Below are positions 1 to 6,875 of a stretch of 8,930 nucleotides of DNA, piece after piece (position 1 is the first letter of the stretch; the number at the start of each line of letters is the position of its first letter). This DNA comes from an uncultured Alistipes sp. (GTDB lineage: Bacteria > Bacteroidota > Bacteroidia > Bacteroidales > Rikenellaceae), in assembly GCA_900553175.1 (NCBI GenBank), contig USCH01000042.1, positions 1 through 8,930 on the forward strand, given 5' to 3'. The translations under genes and the position numbers were made by a program. Below the pieces are notes generated by a model, which saw nothing but the letters and a program-made list of their open reading frames with translations, ran no database searches and had not been told where the DNA came from.

Positions 1-83
1 CGAACGGCCCCGCACTCCGATTTCGGAACATCCGCTTCGGTTTCCCGCCAGCGCACGGGACCCGGGGCGGGTGTTTCCGCGTT

Positions 84-197
84 CCGGGGGCGGAAAGAGG
101 GAACGGTCCGGGAGCGCATAGGGAGAGCGGACAGAGCCCGGGATCACACGGGGAGAGCAACGCGGGCCTGGGAGTGCGAGGAGCGGGATGCAGCGGA
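84..197. repeat. Degenerate 30-base-period, purine-rich sequence upstream of fabI
   Basis: Three successive 30-base units can be laid out at 108-137, 138-167 and 168-197. Each begins C(C/T)GGGA. The first two also share GGGAGAGC at the same internal position (121-128 and 151-158). A shorter related block, starting CCGGGGGCGGA, lies at 84-107. The third unit is much less similar, so this is a decayed tandem repeat or simply biased low-complexity sequence. The top strand is strongly purine-rich. No reading frame here looks like a protein, and no tRNA or TAnnTTTG promoter was seen. All of 1-282 is gene-free to my reading. Confidence 0.35.
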
Positions 198-282
198 GTG
201 CGGGGCCGGGTGTACGGGCTCCGAACGGGAAGAGCCCGGCCGGGGAGACGGCCCCGCTCGGCGCGCCCTTGCAGGACCTGTG

Positions 283-314
283 TTGGGTAATTCGCGAAAA
301 ATATGTTACATTTG
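283..314 (+). promoter_or_regulatory. Bacteroidetes-type promoter of fabI
   Basis: TTGG at 283-286 is followed, after 20 bases, by TACATTTG at 307-314, a full match to the Bacteroidetes -7 consensus TAnnTTTG. Transcription would start a few bases after 314, giving a short leader before the ATG at 339. Because the -7 element lies downstream of the in-frame ATG at 303, it decides the fabI start in favour of 339. Confidence 0.75.
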
Positions 315-338
315 TCCGAATTTTTAAACCGAAAGAGT

Positions 339-1208
339 ATGTCATCTCAATTGTTGAAAGGAAAGAAAGGTTTGATTTTCGGCGCATTGAACGAGCACTC
401 GATCGCCTGGAAGGTGGCCGAGCGCGCCGTCGAGGAGGGCGCCGAAATCGTCCTCACCAATACGGCCGTGTCGATCCGCATGGGCACGATCTCCGAACTG
501 GCCGAAAAATGCCATACGATCGTCGTTCCGGCCGACGCGACCGACGTCGCCGATCTGGAAAACCTGATCGACCGGACCATGGAGCACTTCGGAGGCCGTT
601 TCGACTTCATGCTCCACTCCATCGGCATGTCGCCCAACGTCCGCAAGGGCCGCACCTACGACGATCTGGATTACGATTACCTCGCCAAGACGCTCGACAT
701 CTCGGCCATCTCGTTCCACAAGGCCATACAGGTGGCCCGCAAGAAAGACGCCATCAACGAATGGGGCTCGATCGTGGCGCTCTCCTACATCGCTGCGCAG
801 CGCACCCTCTACGGCTACAACGACATGGCCGACGCCAAGGCGCTGCTCGAATCGATCGCCCGCAGCTTCGGCTACATCTACGGCCGCGAGAAGCACGTGC
901 GCATCAACACCGTGTCGCAGTCGCCGACGCCGACCACGGCCGGAAACGGCGTGCTGGGCATGGGCGACCTGATGTCGTTCGCCGAGAGCATGTCGCCGCT
1001 GGGCAATGCGTCGGCGCTGGACTGCGCCGATTACGTGCTGACGCTCTTCTCCGATTTCACGCGCAAGGTGACCATGCAGAACCTCTACCACGACGGCGGT
1101 TTCTCGTCGATGGGCATGTCGCGCCGCGCCATGCGCACCTACGAAAAGGGCATGCGTTTCGACGACGTGCACCAGAACCAGTATCCGTTCGGTCAGGAGG
1201 AGAAGTGA
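339..1208 (+). CDS. fabI: Enoyl-[acyl-carrier-protein] reductase (FabI type)
   Basis: This cytoplasmic short-chain dehydrogenase reduces trans-2-enoyl-ACP with NAD(P)H in the last step of each fatty acid elongation cycle. The 289-residue protein has the atypical FabI cofactor motif near residues 14-24 (FGALNEHSIAW). It has SIG at 94-96, with Gly96 at the position of E. coli Gly93, a triclosan-contact site. The catalytic pair is Tyr150 and Tyr160 with Lys167 (Y-x6-K). The substrate-loop region follows at about 190-220. It reads like the typical Bacteroidetes FabI over its whole length, with no sign of damage. The start at 339 was chosen over the in-frame ATG at 303 because the promoter -7 element occupies 307-314 and family members begin with a sequence like MSxxLLKGK. 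The gene is monocistronic: it is followed by a hairpin terminator and meets cydB tail to tail. Confidence 0.95.
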   Translation: MSSQLLKGKKGLIFGALNEHSIAWKVAERAVEEGAEIVLTNTAVSIRMGTISELAEKCHTIVVPADATDVADLENLIDRTMEHFGGRFDFMLHSIGMSPNVRKGRTYDDLDYDYLAKTLDISAISFHKAIQVARKKDAINEWGSIVALSYIAAQRTLYGYNDMADAKALLESIARSFGYIYGREKHVRINTVSQSPTPTTAGNGVLGMGDLMSFAESMSPLGNASALDCADYVLTLFSDFTRKVTMQNLYHDGGFSSMGMSRRAMRTYEKGMRFDDVHQNQYPFGQEEK

Positions 1209-1234
1209 CGCGGCCCTGCAGGGGCGGAAAGAAT

Positions 1235-1267
1235 GGGGGCGGAAGTCGTGCGACTCCCGCCCCTTGT
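1235..1267. terminator. Bidirectional hairpin terminator between fabI and cydB
   Basis: 1236-1248 pairs with 1251-1263: GGGGCGG, one A-C mismatch, then AGTCG against CGACT and CCGCCCC, closing on a GTGC tetraloop. The stem is about 12 pairs and very GC-rich. It is followed on the plus strand by TTGT and on the minus strand by CATTCTTT. It sits between the fabI stop (1208) and the cydB stop (1277), so it can end transcription from both sides. The T-tracts are short, which lowers certainty for purely intrinsic termination. Confidence 0.7.
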
Positions 1268-1276
1268 CGTGCGGTG

Positions 1277-2521
<1,245 letters not shown>

Positions 2522-2530
2522 GTCCGGCAG

Positions 2531-4093
2531 TTATTTTTCGGGTTCGGGCCCCAGCTGGATCTGGCGCGTCATGATGGTCAGCTCGGCGGCCAGCAGCGCC
2601 GTGAAGAGGGCCAGAAAGAGGAAGAACGTGACGCTCACCGAGCCGCTCGGAATCTTCGAGGCGGCGATGCCGACGGGCATCATGCCCTGAATGGCCCAGG
2701 GCTGGCGTCCCACCTCGGCGAGCACCCAGCCCGCCTGCGAGGCGAGGTAGGCGGCCGGAATCATCCAGACGCAGAGCCGCAGCAGCCACCGCTTTTCCGC
2801 CAGACGGTCGCGGCGGTTGAGCCACCACACCGTGACCAGCAGCGCGATGAAGAGCATCCCGAAGCCGACCATCGTGCGGAACGAGTAGAAGAGAAGCGGA
2901 ACGTTGGGGACGGTCTGCTCGGGCGAGGAGAGATAGCCGTAGCCGAACCAGGCGAAGTATTCGCGCAGAAACTCCTCGCCTTCGGGCGTCGAGGGGTCGA
3001 ACCGGCGTTCGATTTCGGCCATCGTCGCCCGGTCGCCGGCATCGCGTGCGGCCCGGTAGCGGGCCAGCAGGTCGATGGCCGCCCGGCCGCGCGCCATCTT
3101 TTCGGAGGCCGGGAGGATGCCGTGCTCCTCGTTGCCGCAGACCAGGTCGCGGATGCCCGGAACGAAAGCGTCGGGGTCGCGGAAGCTGATCAGCGACAGC
3201 ATCTTCGGGATGTCGACCCCGTAGCGGACGAGCTCTCCGTTGACCGGCCCGTTCGACCGCACCAGACCGAAGAGCGTGAGCGGCGCCCCCTCCTCGCCCT
3301 GGTACAATGCCTCCATGGCGGCCAGCTTCATGGGCTGCACGCGGGCGATGACGGTGCCCGAGCGGTCGCCCGTCGTGGCGGTGACGAGGGCGGCGACGAT
3401 TCCGAAGGCCGATGCCACGGCGATGCTCCGGCGCGCCATGCGCTCCTCGCGGCGCCGCAGGAGGTACCAGGCGCTCACGCCGACGACGAAGAGCGCCGCG
3501 AGGGTGAACGACGAGGTGACCGTGTGGAGGAATTTGTTGACCGCCACGGGCGAGAGGGCGACGTCCCGGAACGAGGTCATCTCGTTGCGCACGGTTTCGA
3601 TGTTGAACGTGCATCCTACCGGATGCTGCATCCAGGCGTTGGCCACCAGAATCCAGAGCGCCGAGAGGTTGGCGCCGAGAGCCGTGAGCCACGTGGCCGT
3701 GAGGTGGAAGCCGCGGCTCACGCGGTCCCAGCCGAAGAACATCACGGCGATGAAGGTGCTCTCCAGAAAGAAGGCCATGATGCCCTCGATGGCCAGCGGC
3801 GCGCCGAAGATGTCGCCCACGAAGTAGGAGTAGTTGGACCAGTTGGTGCCGAACTCGAATTCGAGGATGATGCCCGTCGCCACGCCGATGGCGAAGTTGA
3901 TGCCGAACAGACGCATCCAGAAGCGGGTGGTGCGTCTCCAGAACGGATCGCCCGTGCGCCAGTAGGCGGTTTCCATCAGGGCGACCACGACGCTCAGCCC
4001 GAGGGTCAGGGGGACGAAGAGCCAGTGGTAAATGGCCGTCAGGGCGAACTGCGCCCGCGACCAGTCGACGGTTTGCAGGTAGTCGGAAATCAT
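2531..4093 (-). CDS. cydA: Cytochrome bd quinol oxidase subunit I
   Basis: CydA carries the haems b558, b595 and d and the quinol-oxidation site. In this 520-residue protein His23 matches the haem b595 ligand (E. coli His19). His190 and Met408 match the b558 ligands (His186, Met393). Glu103 and Glu111 match the proton-path glutamates, and Lys256 with Glu261 the quinol-binding Q-loop residues. Glu460 is followed by GRQPW at 462-466. Nine hydrophobic segments fit the family. The stretch from Lys256 to Met408 is about 11 residues longer than in E. coli, so this is a long-Q-loop enzyme. The start at 4093 is preferred over an in-frame ATG at 4219, because the protein then begins MISDYLQTVDWSRAQFALT as in the family, and because it overlaps the upstream DUF4492 stop by ATGA, indicating translational coupling. 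All key ligands are present, so the enzyme should be functional. Confidence 0.96.
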   Translation of the reverse strand: MISDYLQTVDWSRAQFALTAIYHWLFVPLTLGLSVVVALMETAYWRTGDPFWRRTTRFWMRLFGINFAIGVATGIILEFEFGTNWSNYSYFVGDIFGAPLAIEGIMAFFLESTFIAVMFFGWDRVSRGFHLTATWLTALGANLSALWILVANAWMQHPVGCTFNIETVRNEMTSFRDVALSPVAVNKFLHTVTSSFTLAALFVVGVSAWYLLRRREERMARRSIAVASAFGIVAALVTATTGDRSGTVIARVQPMKLAAMEALYQGEEGAPLTLFGLVRSNGPVNGELVRYGVDIPKMLSLISFRDPDAFVPGIRDLVCGNEEHGILPASEKMARGRAAIDLLARYRAARDAGDRATMAEIERRFDPSTPEGEEFLREYFAWFGYGYLSSPEQTVPNVPLLFYSFRTMVGFGMLFIALLVTVWWLNRRDRLAEKRWLLRLCVWMIPAAYLASQAGWVLAEVGRQPWAIQGMMPVGIAASKIPSGSVSVTFFLFLALFTALLAAELTIMTRQIQLGPEPEK

Positions 4094-4302
4094 GGTGTCA
4101 ATTCTTGCAGAATGATTGCGGCCCGCTCCTCGGCGCACTTCCCGGCGAGCGGATCGGGAAAGAAAAAGAGTTTCAGCACGGCGAACATGATCAGCAGCTT
4201 CACCGCGATGATGACCCACAGGGTCCGGCCGACGGTCATGTCGCGGAATCCGTCGATGTAGAGGGCCGCGGCGCGGCGCAGGAAGCGGGAGAGGGCTGCC
4301 AT
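4090..4302 (-). CDS. DUF4492 small membrane protein, first gene of the cyd operon
   Basis: A 70-residue protein. It has a basic N-terminus, a motif YIDGFRDMTVGRTLW at about 15-29, one hydrophobic segment at roughly 27-48 ending in LFFFPD, then a short charged tail with one cysteine (Cys56). From memory this is the DUF4492 family, which is found next to cydAB in Bacteroidetes. Its stop (TGA, 4092-4090) overlaps the cydA start by four bases (ATGA), so the two should be made together. By position, size and single TM it could be an accessory subunit of the oxidase, a counterpart of the small CydX/CydH subunits of other bacteria, but it does not look like CydX in sequence and that role is inference. 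I chose the ATG at 4302 because the family begins just before the conserved FYVDGFR-like block. An upstream in-frame start at 4350 would add unconserved residues. Confidence 0.85.
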   Translation of the reverse strand: MAALSRFLRRAAALYIDGFRDMTVGRTLWVIIAVKLLIMFAVLKLFFFPDPLAGKCAEERAAIILQELTP

Positions 4303-4339
4303 CGGCTGAATTTCATTCTTCGGTTTTCCGCCTCGGCAT

Positions 4340-4358
4340 AGCCCGTGCAAGCACGGCT
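4340..4358. other. Hairpin in the cyd operon leader
   Basis: AGCC-GTGC pairs with GCACGGCT around a CAAG loop, with one bulged C at 4344. That makes seven pairs, 38-56 bases ahead of the DUF4492 start codon and inside the predicted 5' leader on the minus strand. No T-tract follows, so it is not an obvious terminator. A regulatory role is only possible, not shown. Confidence 0.3.
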
Positions 4359-4503
4359 CTGCGCTCGGCTTATCGAAATGGTCCGTTTCCCGGTGCGGAT
4401 CAAAAACCGGACAGGCGGGCCGGCGGCCGCATCGAAAAGCTCGTCCGGCGCTCGTTTCCGCCCGTATGTCCTATTTTATAATCGGGTTGCCGTTCGGTTT
4501 CCG

Positions 4504-4519
4504 GGGCCGTATCCGGCCC
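4504..4519. other. Stem-loop at the 5' end of the cyd leader
   Basis: GGGCCG at 4504-4509 and CGGCCC at 4514-4519 form a perfect six-pair stem with a four-base loop. On the minus strand it lies about 20 bases downstream of the predicted -7 element, so it would be near the 5' end of the cyd transcript. Such a stem could protect the mRNA end or act as part of a leader control element. This is inference from position only. Confidence 0.35.
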
Positions 4520-4539
4520 TGCCGATCCGCGAACCGTAG

Positions 4540-4570
4540 TAAAGATACGGTTTCCTGCGTGAAAAACCAA
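4540..4570 (-). promoter_or_regulatory. Promoter of the DUF4492-cydA-cydB operon
   Basis: On the minus strand TTGG (4570-4567) is followed after 19 bases by TATCTTTA (4547-4540), seven of the eight -7 consensus positions including both TA and TTT. Spacing is the same as at the nhaC promoter in this window. Transcription would start near 4533, leaving a leader of about 230 bases before the DUF4492 ATG at 4302. No closer TAnnTTTG match was found upstream of 4302. Confidence 0.6.
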
Positions 4571-4678
4571 TTTTTCCGATGAAAAACGTGTCGCCGGCAT
4601 CCTGCCCGCTATCCCCGGACGGCCCTTTTCCGGTGCGGAGGGGCGGTGTCCTGCGCTCTTTCCGCCCGCTTGCCTCTC

Positions 4679-4716
4679 GTTTCCGGTTCTGTCGGAAACG
4701 ATTCCGTCCCGACGGA
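4679..4716. promoter_or_regulatory. Cluster of inverted repeats upstream of the nhaC promoter
   Basis: Three inverted repeats are packed together: GTTTCCG / CGGAAAC (4679-4685 and 4693-4699), CGGAA / TTCCG (4693-4697 and 4702-4706), and TCCGTC / GACGGA (4703-4708 and 4711-4716). They overlap, so they could form alternative structures or offer several dyad binding sites. The cluster ends 13 bases before the -33 element, a usual place for an activator or repressor site. Chance is a real alternative in such GC-rich DNA. Confidence 0.3.
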
Positions 4717-4729
4717 GGTGGGCGGCGGC

Positions 4730-4760
4730 TTGGTTTTGCGCCCGATTTTTCGTACTTTTG
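4730..4760 (+). promoter_or_regulatory. Bacteroidetes-type promoter of the nhaC-gph pair
   Basis: TTGG at 4730-4733, 19 bases, then TACTTTTG at 4753-4760, a full match to TAnnTTTG. The distance from the -7 element to the ATG at 4782 (21 bases) is close to the 24 bases seen at fabI, which supports 4782 as the translation start. The ATG at 4770 would leave almost no leader. Confidence 0.75.
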
Positions 4761-4781
4761 CCCCGTCGTATGCGCCCCGAA

Positions 4782-6221
4782 ATGAAGAGAGAGACTTCCC
4801 GAATGCCGTCGCCCTGGGTGTCGGCCATCCCGCTGGCGGTGCTGACCCTGCTGCTCTATGTGGTGATCCGGTGCTTCGGCGGCGACGCCGTGAGCGGCGG
4901 CAGCCAGGTGGCTCTGCTGTCGGCTTCGTCGGTCTGCGTGATGCTGGCCATGGGTCTCTACGGCTGCCGCTGGGAGGCGCTCGAGGAGGCCATCGTCGAC
5001 AACATCCGCGCCTCGGCCTCGGCCATCCTCATTCTGCTGCTGATCGGGGCCATCGCCGGCACGTGGATGGTCTCGGGCGTGGTGCCCACGATGATCTGCT
5101 ACGGACTGAAGCTGCTGCATCCCTCCTTTTTCCTGGCTGCCACCTGCGTGATCTGCGCCGTCGTCTCGCTCATGACGGGCAGCTCCTGGACCACGATCGC
5201 CACCATCGGCGTGGCGCTCATGGGCATCGGCGAGGCGATGGGTCTTCCGGAGGGATGGGTGGCCGGAGCCATCATCTCGGGGGCCTACTTCGGCGACAAG
5301 CTCTCGCTGCTCTCCGATACGACGGTGCTGGCCTCGTCGACGGCCGGCGTGCCGGTCTTCACGCACATACGCTACATGCTTTACACCACGCTGCCGTCGT
5401 TCGCCGTGGCGCTCGCGGTCTTCGCCGTCGCGGGTCTCACGCTCGACCACGGTGCGGGAACCCAGGCCGAGCGCTACGCCGAAGCGCTCGGAGCCACGTT
5501 CCGCATCACGCCGTGGCTGCTGCTGGTGCCGCTGGTCACGGGCATCCTGATCGCCCGCAAGCTGCCGGCCATCGTCACGCTCTTCGCCGCCGCGGTGCTG
5601 GCCTGCGCGGCGATGCTCGTCGTCCAGCCCGGACTGGTCGCCCGCGTGGCCGGGGTCGATGCGCTCGACTTCCTCTCGGGATTCAAGGGGGTGCTGATCG
5701 CGTGTTTCGGATCGACCTCTCTCGAGACGGGCAGCGCCGAGATGAACGAACTGGTCTCCACGCGCGGCATGGCGGGCATGCTCAACACCGTGTGGCTGAT
5801 CGTCTGCGCCATGTCGTTCGGCGGCGTGATGACCGGCAGCGGCATGCTGCGGTCGCTGACGGGCATCTTCGTGCGGACCGTCCGCCGCACCTTCTCCGCC
5901 GTGGCCTCGACCGTCGGCGCGGGCATCTTCTTCAACCTCTGCACCGCCGACCAGTATATCTCGATCATCCTTTCGGGGCGGCTGTTCCGGGACCTTTACG
6001 CCCGGCAGGGTCTCGAACCCAGGCTGCTGAGCCGCTCGGTCGAGGATTCGGCCACGGTCTGCTCGGTGCTCATCCCCTGGAACTCCTGCGGCATGACGCA
6101 GGCCACGGTGCTGGGCGTCTCGACCTTCGCCTACATGCCTTACTGTATTTTCAACATCGTCAGTCCGCTCATGTCGCTGCTGGTGGCGGGTCTGGGCTGG
6201 CGGATCGTCCGAAAACGATGA
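4782..6221 (+). CDS. nhaC: NhaC-family Na+/H+ antiporter
   Basis: An integral inner-membrane transporter of 479 residues with about 11-12 hydrophobic segments. The family signature GAYFGDKLSLLSDTT lies at 167-181, followed by ASSTAG. A second conserved block, DSATVCSVLIPWNSCG, lies at 422-437, and the first half has MTGSSWTT at 131-138. These are the hallmarks of NhaC-type exchangers, which expel Na+ for H+. Some family members instead exchange organic acids such as malate and lactate, so the substrate is not certain. I chose the ATG at 4782. Upstream codons at 4758 (TTG) and 4770 fall in or too close to the promoter, and ATG 4803 also remains possible, since a purine-rich stretch precedes it and the following sequence PSPWVS resembles family N-termini. 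The stop overlaps the gph start (ATGA), so both genes are probably co-translated. Confidence 0.88.
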   Translation: MKRETSRMPSPWVSAIPLAVLTLLLYVVIRCFGGDAVSGGSQVALLSASSVCVMLAMGLYGCRWEALEEAIVDNIRASASAILILLLIGAIAGTWMVSGVVPTMICYGLKLLHPSFFLAATCVICAVVSLMTGSSWTTIATIGVALMGIGEAMGLPEGWVAGAIISGAYFGDKLSLLSDTTVLASSTAGVPVFTHIRYMLYTTLPSFAVALAVFAVAGLTLDHGAGTQAERYAEALGATFRITPWLLLVPLVTGILIARKLPAIVTLFAAAVLACAAMLVVQPGLVARVAGVDALDFLSGFKGVLIACFGSTSLETGSAEMNELVSTRGMAGMLNTVWLIVCAMSFGGVMTGSGMLRSLTGIFVRTVRRTFSAVASTVGAGIFFNLCTADQYISIILSGRLFRDLYARQGLEPRLLSRSVEDSATVCSVLIPWNSCGMTQATVLGVSTFAYMPYCIFNIVSPLMSLLVAGLGWRIVRKR

Positions 6222-6868
6222 AAACCCGACTGGTGATATTCGATCTCGACGGAACGCTGCTCGATACGATCGGCGATCTGGCCGTCGCATGCAACACGGT
6301 TCTGGCCCTGCGCGGGCTGCCGCAACACTCCTACGAGGATTATTGCCGCTTCGTCGGCAACGGCGTCATGCGCCTGGTTGAGCGGGCGCTGCCCGAAGAG
6401 CTGCGCACGCCCGAAAACGTGGCGCTCGCAAGGGCCGATTTCATGCGTTGCTATACGGAGCATATCGACCTCCGCACGCGGCCCTATCCGGGCATTCCGC
6501 AACTCTTGTCGGAGCTCGTCCGCCGGGGCGTAGACGTGGCCGTGGCCTCGAACAAGTTCCAGGCGGGCACCGAAAAGCTCGTCCGGCTCTTCTTCGGGGA
6601 GATTCCGTTCGCCGCCGTGCTGGGCCAGCGCGACGGGGTGCCGCTCAAGCCCGATCCGGCGGTGGTCGACGAGATTCTCGCCCGGACGGGCATCGCCCGC
6701 GGGGCGACGCTCTATGTCGGGGATTCGGGCGTGGACATGCAGACCGCGGCGGCGGCCGGCGTGCGTTCGGCGGGTGTCACGTGGGGATTCCGCACGCGGG
6801 CCGAACTGGAGCAGAGCGGTGCGGGGGCGATCGTCGACCGGGCCGGGGAGCTGCTCGGGCTGCTTTAG
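6218..6868 (+). CDS. gph: HAD-superfamily hydrolase, phosphoglycolate phosphatase type
   Basis: A 216-residue cytoplasmic phosphatase of HAD subfamily IA. Motif I is FDLDGTLLDT at 8-17, with nucleophile Asp9 and acid/base Asp11. Motif II is Ser111 in ASNK at 110-113. Motif III is Lys144 in LKPDP, and motif IV is GDSGVD at 168-173 with Asp169 and Asp173 as Mg2+ ligands. An all-helical cap lies at about 16-85. The layout fits Gph, which dephosphorylates 2-phosphoglycolate, but related pyrophosphatases and sugar phosphatases share it, so substrate is unproven. The start ATG overlaps the nhaC stop TGA by four bases, with no separate promoter seen. The 3' end lies seven bases from the convergent response-regulator gene. 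Confidence 0.88.
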   Translation: MKTRLVIFDLDGTLLDTIGDLAVACNTVLALRGLPQHSYEDYCRFVGNGVMRLVERALPEELRTPENVALARADFMRCYTEHIDLRTRPYPGIPQLLSELVRRGVDVAVASNKFQAGTEKLVRLFFGEIPFAAVLGQRDGVPLKPDPAVVDEILARTGIARGATLYVGDSGVDMQTAAAAGVRSAGVTWGFRTRAELEQSGAGAIVDRAGELLGLL

Positions 6869-6875
6869 CCGGCCT

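Larger units (their letters stand above)
4303..4781. other. Divergent intergenic region between the cyd operon and the nhaC-gph pair
   Basis: About 480 bases without a convincing gene. It contains the cyd promoter (minus strand, 4540-4570), a leader of about 230 bases with at least two hairpins (4504-4519 and 4340-4358), a cluster of inverted repeats at 4679-4716, and the nhaC promoter (plus strand, 4730-4760). Open frames that cross it (for example 4345-4539 plus and 4400-4828 minus) have biased, Arg/Pro-rich translations with no family resemblance. No tRNA or known riboswitch consensus was recognised. Confidence 0.6.

Noticed and set aside
108..197. CRISPR-like array suggested by the 30-base periodicity
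   Set aside because: Only two or three degenerate units, no separate conserved repeat and unique spacer, and no cas gene in the window.
303..338. Upstream in-frame ATG as the fabI start
   Set aside because: The promoter -7 element TACATTTG lies at 307-314, so this codon would not be transcribed; the family start fits 339.
1214..1223. Palindrome CCCTGCAGGG after the fabI stop
   Set aside because: A single ten-base palindrome without context; expected by chance in GC-rich DNA, and the functional hairpin is just downstream.
4400..4828. Possible small gene on the minus strand in the intergenic region (142 codons)
   Set aside because: Overlaps both divergent promoters and the nhaC start, has no recognisable domain, and its composition is that of random GC-rich frames.
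4476..6290. 604-codon minus-strand open frame antisense to nhaC
   Set aside because: Low-complexity Arg/His/Asp/Gly translation; the plus strand encodes a full NhaC family protein here.
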